Shown here in pieces: positions 27,766 to 35,543 of a stretch of 64,000 nt of DNA. The notes under the pieces were generated by a model. It ran no database searches. It was given only the letters and a program-made list of their open reading frames with translations, and had not been told where the DNA came from. Source of the stretch: Botryobacter ruber (lineage in GTDB: Bacteria > Bacteroidota > Bacteroidia > Cytophagales > Hymenobacteraceae); contig NZ_QCZK02000016.1 in assembly GCF_003347595.2 (NCBI RefSeq), positions 27,722 through 91,721 on the forward strand, in the 5' to 3' direction. Positions within the stretch are counted from its first letter, which is position 1, and every line of letters starts with the position of its first letter. The position numbers were made by a program, and so were the translations under genes.

Positions 27766-27799
27766 TTTGCTGCAGCAGCCACCATAGCCTCTGCTCCTC
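27766..27799 (-). repeat. WW30 dispersed repeat, copy 9
   Basis: Lies between the divergent GNAT and yajQ genes. Core GCAGCAGCCACCATAGCCTC, type member of the CAGCAGCCACCATAGCC subtype. Minus-strand frame: EEQRLWWLLQQN. Confidence 0.68.
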
Positions 27800-27892
27800 C
27801 ATCTTAGACTCACAAATAACGCTGCTTTGCTTCTCAGGCAGGCTACCGAACAAATTAACGCATCAACCATTTAACAATTAAGCCAATTAAAA

Positions 27893-27900
27893 TAACTTTG
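27893..27900 (+). promoter_or_regulatory. Candidate -7 element of yajQ
   Basis: TAACTTTG fits TAnnTTTG, 56 bases before the ATG. The -33 element is not obvious. Confidence 0.4.
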
Positions 27901-27955
27901 TCCGCGTTTAAACGTGTAATTCAATTTCTGAAATCAAGTACAAGCATAAAAAACT

Positions 27956-28453
27956 ATGGCATCTTTCGACATCGTAAGCAAGGTTGATCCGCAAACCATG
28001 GATAACGCCGTAAACACGGCCCGCAAAGAAATCATGAACCGTTACGACTTCCGCGATACCAAAGGTTCGCTGGAGTACGACAAAAAATCCAGCGAAGTAC
28101 ACATTGCCATGGAAAACGAGATGCGCCTGCAGCATACGGAGGATGTACTGATTGGCAAAATGGTAAAACAGGGCCTCGACGCCACCGCACTCGACTTTTC
28201 GAAAGAGCACTACCAGTCGGGCGCTATGGTAAAGAAAGAGATCAAGGTAAAAGCAGGCATCGATAAAGAAACATCCAAAAAGATCATGAAGCTGATAAAA
28301 GACAGCAAACTGAAAGTATCGGCTGCCATCATGGACGAGCAGATCCGGGTAACCGGCAAAAAAATAGACGACCTGCAGGCCGTTATCGCCCTGCTGCGCG
28401 CCAATACCGAAGAGATCGGCATGCCCCTGCAGTATGTCAACATGAAAAGTTAG
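27956..28453 (+). CDS. yajQ: YajQ-family cyclic-di-GMP/nucleotide-binding protein
   Basis: 165 residues, full family length. Starts MASFDIVSKVDPQTMDNAVN, with NRYDFRDTKGSLEYDKK and the duplicated RRM-like fold; ends VIALLRANTEEIGMPLQYVN. YajQ proteins bind nucleotides, and in Xanthomonas a member binds cyclic di-GMP and works with a LysR regulator. Here the role is unspecified. Soluble, monocistronic. Its stop codon runs directly into a composite dispersed repeat. Confidence 0.93.
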   Translation: MASFDIVSKVDPQTMDNAVNTARKEIMNRYDFRDTKGSLEYDKKSSEVHIAMENEMRLQHTEDVLIGKMVKQGLDATALDFSKEHYQSGAMVKKEIKVKAGIDKETSKKIMKLIKDSKLKVSAAIMDEQIRVTGKKIDDLQAVIALLRANTEEIGMPLQYVNMKS

Positions 28454-28714
28454 AAAGTTTGGGAGTTAGAGAGTTTGGGAGTTTAGGAGGTAGAGAGGTA
28501 GAGAGGTAGTGACTTTGGTAGGGGTTGAAAATCTTCAACCCTTTCACGAACCACAAGCAAACCTAAATAACAATCCTGCAGTTCTTTAAATCTTCTTCAT
28601 CCTGTTCAGACAAACCTAATCCTGGAAATTCTAAAATTCTGTAAATCCTGATTCAGACAAAAAATCCTGATCATCCATAAATCTTCTTAATCCTGTTCAA
28701 GACAAAAAATTGCA
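28450..28714 (+). repeat. Composite dispersed repeat R1 at the 3' end of yajQ
   Basis: Begins with GTTAGAAAGTTTGGGAGTTA at the yajQ stop. Parts in order: a purine-rich minisatellite of about 8-9 bp units (28450-28510), a perfect 8-bp hairpin with loop AATC and a U tract (28522-28544) that can terminate yajQ, then repeated AATCCTG..TTCAGACAA motifs to 28714. A reverse-complement relative lies at 34375-34627. Confidence 0.8.
28522..28544 (+). terminator. Hairpin inside R1, probable yajQ terminator
   Basis: GGGTTGAA and TTCAACCC arms with loop AATC, then CTTTC. It is conserved in the inverted relative at 34551-34568. Confidence 0.55.
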
Positions 28715-28727
28715 AACGAAAAACCTA

Positions 28728-28759
28728 TCTGCAGCAGCCACCATACCCGCTGCTCCTGT
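28728..28759 (-). repeat. WW30 dispersed repeat, copy 10
   Basis: Directly follows R1 and ends about 25 bases before terC. Core GCAGCAGCCACCATACCC. Minus-strand frame: QEQRVWWLLQI. Confidence 0.62.
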
Positions 28760-28784
28760 TACATATAACCGATAACTAAAATCA

Positions 28785-29558
28785 ATGGAAATATTTGCGA
28801 ATCCCGACACCTGGATCAGCTTGCTGACGCTTACTTTTATGGAGGTGGTGCTCGGTATTGATAACATCGTTTTTATCTCGATTGTGGTAGGCCGTCTGCC
28901 ACAGGCAGAACAAGGCCGCGGGCGCACCATCGGGCTCACACTCGCCCTGGTGTTCCGGATCATGCTGTTGCTGGGCATCTCCTGGATTGTAAATGCCAAC
29001 ACGCCACTGTTCACCATCGATGTGCCTTTTGTAGAAAATGATTTTCCTGTTTCGTGGCGCGACATTATCCTGTTTGCCGGCGGCTTATTCCTGCTGGCTA
29101 AAAGCACCACCGAAATTCATAACAAGCTGGAAGGAGAGGAAGAAGGACACGGAGGCGCTGCAAAACACGGCACCCTTTCTAAAATCATCGTCCAGATTAT
29201 CCTCATCGATATCGTGTTCTCGTTCGACTCCATCCTGACAGCGGTAGGACTGGCGCAGCACGTGGAGGTGATGATTGTGGCAGTTATTCTGGCCATGGGC
29301 ATCATGCTGATTTTTGCCAAAATGGTGAGCGACTTCGTAAACGAACACCCGACGGTTAAGATGCTGGCCCTCTCGTTCCTGATCCTGATCGGGTTTATGC
29401 TCATGGTGGAGGCTATCCACATGCACATCCCGAAAGGCTATATCTACTTCGCCATGTTCTTCTCGCTGATGGTAGAGCTGCTGAACATGAAGCTCCGCAA
29501 GCGCACCACACCGGTGCACCTGCGCCAGAACGAAGTAAAAGAACCCGGCACGCTGTAA
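28785..29558 (+). CDS. TerC-family membrane protein
   Basis: 257 residues with about seven membrane helices. Diagnostic TerC start: TWISLLTLTFMEVVLGIDNI then VFISIVVGRLP, and the repeated motif VQIILIDIVFSFDSILTAVG, each with the buried Asp of the family. YhhN-like tail KPxxV absent. TerC/Alx/YgaP-type proteins are linked to tellurite resistance, manganese export and metallation of secreted enzymes. Here manganese homeostasis is plausible but unproven. Terminator at 29580-29616. Confidence 0.88.
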   Translation: MEIFANPDTWISLLTLTFMEVVLGIDNIVFISIVVGRLPQAEQGRGRTIGLTLALVFRIMLLLGISWIVNANTPLFTIDVPFVENDFPVSWRDIILFAGGLFLLAKSTTEIHNKLEGEEEGHGGAAKHGTLSKIIVQIILIDIVFSFDSILTAVGLAQHVEVMIVAVILAMGIMLIFAKMVSDFVNEHPTVKMLALSFLILIGFMLMVEAIHMHIPKGYIYFAMFFSLMVELLNMKLRKRTTPVHLRQNEVKEPGTL

Positions 29559-29579
29559 CAGCTCCCGGAACAAGTCATT

Positions 29580-29616
29580 AAAAGTGGCCCCGCCTGTTGC
29601 TGGTGGGGCCACTTTT
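29580..29616 (+). terminator. Terminator after the TerC gene
   Basis: A 15-bp stem (29580-29594 with 29602-29616, one G-U pair; AAAAGTGGCCCC) with a 7-base loop, then GCATTTTT. Confidence 0.75.
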
Positions 29617-29703
29617 GCATTTTTGGTACGACAACATGGTATTGTAATTCAACCAAATTCATATATTAGAGTATTACTATAGCAGTTGTTGTACACCAGC
29701 TCT

Positions 29704-32001
29704 ATGTCGTTTCGGAATAGCCTGATTGCCGTTTTTCTGCTGATCGCCTTAACCGGCCTTTCCTGGTTAAGCAGCTACGTAGTGCGTGCCCCCGAAGCGC
29801 TTCCTGCCGATGCGCCCTTGCATGAATTTTCGGCGGAAAGGGCCATGGAACACGTGCGCCATGTCGCGCGGCAGCCCCACCCCATGGGCACGGCAGCGCA
29901 TGCCCGGGTGCGGAACTACCTGCTTCGCCAGTTACAACAGCTCGACCTGCAGACAGAAGTACAGGAAGCCACCGTGGCCAACCAGGCGGGCGGAACAGCC
30001 AACCTGGGCTATGTGTACAACCTGATGGGCCGCATGGAGGGACGCACCCGCGGCAAAGCCGTGCTGCTGGTAGCACATTACGACTCGCAGGCAAACACTC
30101 CCGGAGCCGGCGACGACGGGGCAGGCATAGCCGCTTTGCTAGAAACAGCCCGCGCCCTGCGGGTGGGCGAGCCGCTCCAGCACGATGTCATTTTCCTGAT
30201 GACGGATGGCGAAGAGTATGGCCTGTATGGTGCGAAAGCTTTCCTGCGCCACCCTTGGGCTAAAGATGTGGGCGTGGTGGTAAACGTAGAAGCCCGCGGC
30301 AACAGCGGCCCCAGCATGACCTTCGAGATGAGCCCGGAAAACGGATGGGTGATAGAGCAGTTTGCGCAGGCAGCTCCCTATCCCTTTGCCAGTTCGCTCA
30401 TGTACGAGGTATACCGCCAGATGCCCAACGACACCGACTTTACTGTTTTTAAAGATGCCGGCTACACCGGCGTAAACTCCGCCTTCATCGACGGGTACGT
30501 GCACTACCACAAAATAACCGACACCCCCGAAAACCTGGACAAGAACAGCCTGCAACACCATGGCAGCAACATGCTGGCGCTGGCCCGCCACTTCGGCAGC
30601 ATCCCCCTCGACAATACCAAGGCCCAGGACAAAGTGTTTTTCAACCCGGCAGGCAGCTGGCTGGTACAGTACCCGGCGTGGCTTAACCTGCTGTGGGTGG
30701 CGCTCACCGTATTGCTGCTGCTGGTCACGTACCAGGTGGGGCTGCGCCGGCAGGCGCTTACGCTGCAGCAGGTGCTTACCGGTTTGTTGCTGGCAGTGGT
30801 TATGGTGGCAGCAGCTGCCGGGCTTTTTTACCTGCTGAACAACTTTGTAGTAAGCCAGTTGCCATATACCCGCAGCAGCGTTTACCATCCCGATAACTTT
30901 GTAGTAGCTTACCTGCTCCTGGCACTCGGCCTGGTGCTGCTGCTGAGTTGGCTGGCCTTGCGCCGGGTGCGCCTCTTTTCGCTGGTGCTGGGTGCTTACC
31001 TGCTCTGGAGCTGCCTGATGCTGGGCCTCTTCTTCCTGATGCCTGCTGGCGTTTACCTGCTCCTTTTCCCGCTGCTGTTCTGCCTGGCAGGCACCCTGCT
31101 GGTATTCCTGCTGAACCAGCACAGGCGGGATGTAAGCTGGCTTTTTGCACTGCTTTTACTTGGAGCCGGCCTGCCTGCCCTGTTCATGCTGATGCCTATC
31201 GTGCGCCTGCTGTTTATCGTATTCTCCCTGCAGTTCCCGTTGCCGATGGTGGTGCTGTTCGTGCTGCTGCTGTTCCTGTTCCTGCCCTTGCTGCACATTA
31301 TGGAACGCAGCTTTAGCTGGCGCCTCGTACCGCTGCTGCCCCTGTTCCTGCTGCTGGCTGGAGGCATACAAGTAGCCCGCGCAATTGCTGCAGAAACACC
31401 AGGCCCGGAAACGCCCCTGCAAAGCTATGTTTCGTACTACCTGAACACCGATACCGGCCAGGCTTTCTGGGCCTCTGCCCGCCCGCGCACCGATGCCTGG
31501 AACAAGCAATTCTTCCCAAACCCTGAAACTGGAAGGCTGTCGGAGGTATACCCGATAGCGGCACGCATGTACCTCAAAAACAACGCAACACCTGTAGCGC
31601 TTGAAACCCCTGTGGCTACCCTGCAAAAGGATTCTATCGCGGCAGGCGATCGGTTCCTGGAAATAAAACTTCACTCGCCACGCCAGGCGGCCCACCTGGA
31701 GGTGGTACTGCAGCCACAAAACGAAAATGAACTGAAGGTAAAAGTAAACGGGGAGGAACTGTTGCTACAACCGCTTCAGGAAACAGGCGCTCCCAATTAC
31801 TTTTTCCGGTTGAACGGGCTACCGCAGCACAAAGAGGTAAGCCTGGAAGTAAGGCTACAGCAGAACAACCGCCTGCGCCTGTTCCTTTACGACCAGAGCA
31901 TTGGCATCCCGGGGCAGCTTGTAAAAAAACCCATGCCCGCTTACGTAACGCCGGCCTGGGATGGCAATTTATCAGTAGTAGGAAAGAGTTACACTTTCTG
32001 A
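29704..32001 (+). CDS. M28-family zinc aminopeptidase with large membrane domain
   Basis: 765 residues from ATG at 29704. One N-terminal membrane helix, then an M28 peptidase domain (about 40-300). Zinc and catalytic motifs: VAHYDSQANTPGAGDDGAG (His and Asp ligands), FLMTDGEEYGLYGAKAF (catalytic Glu and ligand), VVVNVEARGNSG, and the last His ligand in DGYVHYHKITDTPENLD. About eight membrane helices (330-590) and a C-terminal soluble beta-rich domain (about 600-765) follow. This layout matches the ERMP1/Fxna-like M28 subfamily widespread in Bacteroidota. Its substrate is unknown. Monocistronic; 127 bases separate it from the terC terminator region. Confidence 0.85.
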   Translation: MSFRNSLIAVFLLIALTGLSWLSSYVVRAPEALPADAPLHEFSAERAMEHVRHVARQPHPMGTAAHARVRNYLLRQLQQLDLQTEVQEATVANQAGGTANLGYVYNLMGRMEGRTRGKAVLLVAHYDSQANTPGAGDDGAGIAALLETARALRVGEPLQHDVIFLMTDGEEYGLYGAKAFLRHPWAKDVGVVVNVEARGNSGPSMTFEMSPENGWVIEQFAQAAPYPFASSLMYEVYRQMPNDTDFTVFKDAGYTGVNSAFIDGYVHYHKITDTPENLDKNSLQHHGSNMLALARHFGSIPLDNTKAQDKVFFNPAGSWLVQYPAWLNLLWVALTVLLLLVTYQVGLRRQALTLQQVLTGLLLAVVMVAAAAGLFYLLNNFVVSQLPYTRSSVYHPDNFVVAYLLLALGLVLLLSWLALRRVRLFSLVLGAYLLWSCLMLGLFFLMPAGVYLLLFPLLFCLAGTLLVFLLNQHRRDVSWLFALLLLGAGLPALFMLMPIVRLLFIVFSLQFPLPMVVLFVLLLFLFLPLLHIMERSFSWRLVPLLPLFLLLAGGIQVARAIAAETPGPETPLQSYVSYYLNTDTGQAFWASARPRTDAWNKQFFPNPETGRLSEVYPIAARMYLKNNATPVALETPVATLQKDSIAAGDRFLEIKLHSPRQAAHLEVVLQPQNENELKVKVNGEELLLQPLQETGAPNYFFRLNGLPQHKEVSLEVRLQQNNRLRLFLYDQSIGIPGQLVKKPMPAYVTPAWDGNLSVVGKSYTF

Positions 32002-32347
32002 TTCCTAAATCAGGTTAGGCCACAACCCGGTTTAACTTCCAGCCTTTTTCTCCGGCAACTTCAGCCTCATCGCGCCGGTTTTAATTTTTTTTAATCAGGC
32101 AGAAAAAAGAGACAGCCAAAAAAAATAATTGCACGTAAACAACTCCAGATGTTGTTATTCCCTTTCGCAAGTCATATGTTAACAGGCAGCAAGGCAAATG
32201 CAGTATCAGATTCATCGTATTCCAGGCAAACTTCAACAGCTTCCTTTTTATAATTACTGATGAGAGGCGGGCAATCGCCAAACGCCCGGTAAGGCAGCTT
32301 CAGTATTTGTAATTATATCTTTTTTCACCTTTATAATACTAATAGCT
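32002..32347. other. Intergenic region, nothing recognised
   Basis: 346 AT-rich bases between two rightward genes, including a T-rich tract near 32083 and A-rich tracts near 32103 and 32120. It probably holds the promoter of the T9SS protein gene. Confidence 0.4.
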
Positions 32348-33397
32348 ATGCAGAATTCTTTTTACACAAAAAGCATTTGCCACTTCTGCCAGCCCTTGCT
32401 GAAAGTGGCCCTGGGCTGTGCCCTGCTTCTAAGTGCCGGCCAGGTTCTTGCACAAAATGAGCCATGGAATGTTTACACAGGCGATGTCATGCCCAATGAA
32501 TCCACGCCGGCCTTCGTCCTTTCCAGTGTAAACCCAGCCGCATCAGCCGAACTGCCTGCCATTGTTCCAGCAGAACAGTCTATCATCGAAAATCCGGACA
32601 TGCCGGGCAATAAGGTGCTGAGCTTTAAAATTATGGGCGCTCCAAACCACGTCCAGTTCCTGTGGCGCCGGAATTTCCCGGACCCACCTGCCGCCCCTAC
32701 CGCAGCTACCGTTGTGGTCAAGGCAAAGGGTCTGCCGGGAGTCGACAGGGTATTTGAAATGGACCTGGACTTTGCCGGCACCCGCGGTGGTTTTATTATT
32801 TATTCAAATGGCACTTACACTATAAGAGGAAACAGTGAGTCTTTCAGCCTGGGCGCCGGCTTCGATCCGATGCAGTGGCACACCTACCGCTTCACCAAAA
32901 CTGCAAGCAACGCCAGCTTTTACTTAGATGAAAACCCAACACCGATTGCTACGGCCACGATTGCCGCAGATACCAGAACAAATAACTACTTCCGGTTCGG
33001 AGACGGTAACAGCGACCCCACCACCGGCGCCCTGTTCGATTGGGTTATCTGGGATAATACTGGAGCTTATTCGCCGGCGCAAAAGGCGCTACCTTCCGCC
33101 ACTGTTTTAGCGGTTACACCAGACGCCGTTACCCCGGCCAGCACCTCTATTTACCCGAACCCCTTAAACGGCAGCCGCCAGGCGCTCGTACGCTTCAGTC
33201 TGCCAACTGCATCTGATGTTAATATCCAGATTTTTGATATTACAGGCAAGAAAGTAGGCCAACCACATGCCTTCCGCAACCTGAAGCCTGACGATCATGA
33301 ACTTGCCATTCCGGTAGCGGATCTAACGGGAGGGATTTATTTCTTCCAGATAAGCACCAGCAAGTACACGGCTACACAGAAACTGATTGTGCGATAG
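32348..33397 (+). CDS. Secreted T9SS cargo protein with jelly-roll-like domain
   Basis: 349 residues. The signal peptide ends about residue 36 (LLLSAGQVLAQ). The central domain (40-250) is beta-rich, with VLSFKIMGAPNHVQFLWRRN, VFEMDLDFAGTRGGFIIYSN, YRFTKTASNASFYLDENPTP and a Trp-rich FDWVIWDNTGAYSP, consistent with a concanavalin/LamG-like sandwich. The C-terminal 80 residues are a T9SS type A sorting domain (SIYPNPLNGS, VNIQIFDITGKKV, ADLTGGIYFFQISTSKYTAT, QKLIVR). Surface or secreted, possibly carbohydrate binding. No catalytic residues recognised. Closed by a strong terminator. Confidence 0.75.
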   Translation: MQNSFYTKSICHFCQPLLKVALGCALLLSAGQVLAQNEPWNVYTGDVMPNESTPAFVLSSVNPAASAELPAIVPAEQSIIENPDMPGNKVLSFKIMGAPNHVQFLWRRNFPDPPAAPTAATVVVKAKGLPGVDRVFEMDLDFAGTRGGFIIYSNGTYTIRGNSESFSLGAGFDPMQWHTYRFTKTASNASFYLDENPTPIATATIAADTRTNNYFRFGDGNSDPTTGALFDWVIWDNTGAYSPAQKALPSATVLAVTPDAVTPASTSIYPNPLNGSRQALVRFSLPTASDVNIQIFDITGKKVGQPHAFRNLKPDDHELAIPVADLTGGIYFFQISTSKYTATQKLIVR

Positions 33398-33416
33398 GTT
33401 TGTGCGCAATAACTGA

Positions 33417-33463
33417 AGCGGAGCACCGGCTGAAAAAACCAGCTGGTGCTCCGCTATCTTTTT
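33417..33463 (+). terminator. Terminator after the T9SS protein gene
   Basis: A 16-bp stem (33417-33432 with 33440-33455, one G-U pair) with loop AAAAAAC and the tail ATCTTTTTT. Confidence 0.85.
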
Positions 33464-33468
33464 TCAAA

Positions 33469-34140
33469 TTATTTCCACAGCTCCGCCGACTTACGTGCCA
33501 CCCGGAAGAACAGCTCTTTCTCCAGCCCGGCCAACTGCCGCGCCTCCTGCTCCGGATATCCGTTCTCGATGGCGTTCAGGTAATCGTAATACAGCTGTGC
33601 CAGCTCCAGCGAATCGTCCTCCAGCAGTTCCACAAACTCCTCGTGCAGCATCTGCTCCGGCTCAAATACTTTGGAAGGATATAATTTGTCGAGCTGGTAG
33701 ATCAGGTATTTTTTGGAACCGGAATCCGGCTGGTTTATAAACAGCTCGTCCTCGTCATCCGGTTCTTCCTCTTCGTCTTCATCCTCTTCGTCCTCTTCCT
33801 CCTCATCTTCCAGGGCCATCGGTTCGTACACCACAATGTCGTAGCTCAGCAGTTCCAGGTATTCATCAAACTGCTCTTTGATAGGAATAACGGTAGGTAT
33901 TTCATAGTCGCTGTTCAGGATATCGGCCACATGGAGCGCCATTTCTTTTCCCTTCTCGCCGGCGCCAATCAGAATCTGGTTAAACTGCGTGAAGTCGCAG
34001 CCCAGGTAAATGAACTTATACTCTTCATCCAGCATGGTGAAGCACCAGAGGGTCAGGTACTCGGTATCGTCGATGACAACGGTATCGATGTAAAGTTCAT
34101 TCAGCAGCACATATTGCGGCGTATACTCCGGAGTATTCAT
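33469..34140 (-). CDS. Hypothetical protein with long acidic linker
   Basis: 223 residues, cytoplasmic, no signal. Two parts: an N-terminal alpha/beta domain (1-108; LNELYIDTVVIDDTEYLTLW, GEKGKEMALHVADILNSDYE) and a C-terminal helical part (145-223; LHEEFVELLEDDSLELAQLY). They are joined by a run of about 25 Glu/Asp residues (110-137). The family is not recognised. The acidic run could bind basic proteins or metals, or act as a spacer. Stop faces the T9SS gene across its terminator. Confidence 0.75.
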   Translation of the reverse strand: MNTPEYTPQYVLLNELYIDTVVIDDTEYLTLWCFTMLDEEYKFIYLGCDFTQFNQILIGAGEKGKEMALHVADILNSDYEIPTVIPIKEQFDEYLELLSYDIVVYEPMALEDEEEEDEEDEDEEEEPDDEDELFINQPDSGSKKYLIYQLDKLYPSKVFEPEQMLHEEFVELLEDDSLELAQLYYDYLNAIENGYPEQEARQLAGLEKELFFRVARKSAELWK

Positions 34141-34334
34141 GAGCGGGTTGGCTTACACAAGTTAAATAGAGCGGTCTGCAGCTACAGACACAGGTTTAGT
34201 TCAGGCATATACGGCATTTTGCATGCGCATACATAGCAAGCCTTAAAAAAAATAACGGCAGCGCCCGTCCGTTGTTGCGGTTAAGGAAATAATATACCGA
34301 AATTCCTATAAACAGCCAAAAGCCGCACCAAAAT

Positions 34335-34370
34335 TATCTGCTGCACCTGCGACCACAGCCTCTGCTGCTT
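34335..34370 (-). repeat. WW30 dispersed repeat, copy 11
   Basis: TCTGCTGCACCTGCGACC then ACAGCCTCTGCTGC, one base off consensus in the core. It abuts the far end of R2. Minus-strand frame: QQRLWSQVQQI. Confidence 0.7.
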
Positions 34371-34374
34371 GTCT

Positions 34375-34627
34375 GAACCTTTGATTTACGGTGATTTTTC
34401 TGATTTACCTGATTTTTATCGTGCACGAATATTTATCTGAATCAGGATTTACAGAATTTTAGAATTTTCAGGATTGGATTTGTTTGAACAGGAGGAAGAA
34501 GATTTAAGGAATAGCAGGATTGTTTGGGTTTGTTTGTGGTTCGTGAAAGGGTTGAAGATTTTCAACCCCTACAAAACTCCTACCTTTCTACCTCTCAAAC
34601 TCCTAAACTCTCAAACTCTCTAACTTT
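34375..34627 (-). repeat. Composite dispersed repeat R2 at the 3' end of the TrmH-type gene
   Basis: Reverse-complement relative of R1. Read on the minus strand it starts at the stop codon with GTTAGAAAGTTAGAGAGTTT and has the same order: purine minisatellite, GGGTTGAA/TTCAACCC hairpin (34551-34568), then AATCCTG and TTCAGATAA motifs. About 200 bases are clearly alignable with R1. Confidence 0.8.
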
Positions 34628-35161
34628 CTAACTCGCAACCGTTTTGCTCAGAAAATCCCAGACCACCACGCCCGTCGCTACCGATATGTTGAGCGAGTGT
34701 TTGGTGCCGAACTGCGGAATTTCCAGCACCACATCCGACAGGCTCACCACGTCCTGCTCCACGCCGAACACCTCGTTGCCGAGCACAAAGGCGTAGTGCT
34801 GCCCCGGCTCCGGCTGAAACTGGTTTAACATCGTGCTGTTCTCGGCCTGCTCCACCGACACGATTTTTACTCCCTGCGCCTGCAGCTCTTTTACGAGCGT
34901 GAGGGTGTCGGGCACATGCTCCCATTCCACCGACTCGGTGGCTCCTAAAGCTGTTTTCTCGATATCGCGGTGGGGTGGGGTGCCGGTGATGCCGCAGAGG
35001 TAAACCTTTTCTACCATAAAGGCATCGGCCGTCCGGAACACCGAACCGACATTATTCAGGCTCCGCACATTGTCGAGCACCAAGACTAACGGTAATTTTT
35101 TCTTATTTTTGAAGTCCTCAACCGAATCGCGGTTCAGGTCGTCCATGGATAGTTTGCGCAC
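34628..35161 (-). CDS. TrmH/SpoU-family RNA ribose methyltransferase
   Basis: 177 residues. A GTG start at 35161 (MRKLSMDDLNRDSVEDFK) is preferred because related proteins commonly begin MRKL; ATG at 35146 is the alternative. SPOUT motifs: LVLDNVRSLNNVGSVFRTAD (motif 1, with Asn and Arg), YAFVLGNEVFGVEQD (motif 2), and LEIPQFGTKHSLNISVATG (motif 3, knotted AdoMet site). It lacks the N-terminal substrate-binding domain, so it is a minimal TrmL/TrmH-like enzyme; the RNA target is probably tRNA or rRNA 2'-O-ribose. R2 lies directly after its stop. Confidence 0.87.
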   Translation of the reverse strand: MRKLSMDDLNRDSVEDFKNKKKLPLVLVLDNVRSLNNVGSVFRTADAFMVEKVYLCGITGTPPHRDIEKTALGATESVEWEHVPDTLTLVKELQAQGVKIVSVEQAENSTMLNQFQPEPGQHYAFVLGNEVFGVEQDVVSLSDVVLEIPQFGTKHSLNISVATGVVVWDFLSKTVAS

Positions 35162-35543
35162 AGTATTTTCTTTTTGTTTCCGGAGAGGCCATTTTCTGCA
35201 GCAGAGGAGGCAGCACGAATACTGCTCCTGCTAGGTTTTTATGCTACGGCAGCCTTTCCGGTTGCAAAGGTGAGGCAGATCCGGCAGAAATCATAACCGA
35301 ATACGCAGGAACAGGAAGGGGCGGAAAGGCAATAAGCTTTAGCTGTTCCGGACATCTTTGTCCGGAACCAAACCTGCTGCGGACATCCATGTCCGCGCTT
35401 ATTGAACGGGGACACGGATGTCCCCTACAGAAAACGTCCGGACAGAAGATGTCCGGAAGAGCAGAAAGAATACAGACAGGAGCATAATAAAATATGCGAG
35501 GCAATTCACAGGCCTGCAAATAAACATACACAACAAGCAGCAC
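35162..35543. other. Intergenic region with palindrome array in front of mutS
   Basis: 382 bases between divergent genes. A weak WW30-like stretch lies near 35195-35235 and four palindromes at 35345-35457. The mutS frame stays open upstream to 35418, but its start is better placed at 35544. Confidence 0.55.
35345..35457. repeat. Array of four GGACA/TGTCC palindromes
   Basis: Palindrome 1 at 35345-35368 (10-bp arms, loop TCTT), 2 at 35379-35396 (GCGGACAT/ATGTCCGC), 3 at 35408-35425 (GGGGACA/TGTCCCC, loop CGGA), 4 at 35437-35457 (TCCGGACA/TGTCCGGA, loop GAAGA). All share the core GGACA..TGTCC, with centre spacing of about 29-31 bases. They resemble REP-type extragenic palindromes or a multi-site operator. 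Confidence 0.8.

Larger units (their letters stand above)
34141..34627. other. Intergenic region with composite repeat R2
   Basis: 487 bases: upstream sequence of the acidic-linker gene, WW30 copy 11 at 34335-34370, and R2 at 34375-34627. No gene recognised. Confidence 0.55.
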
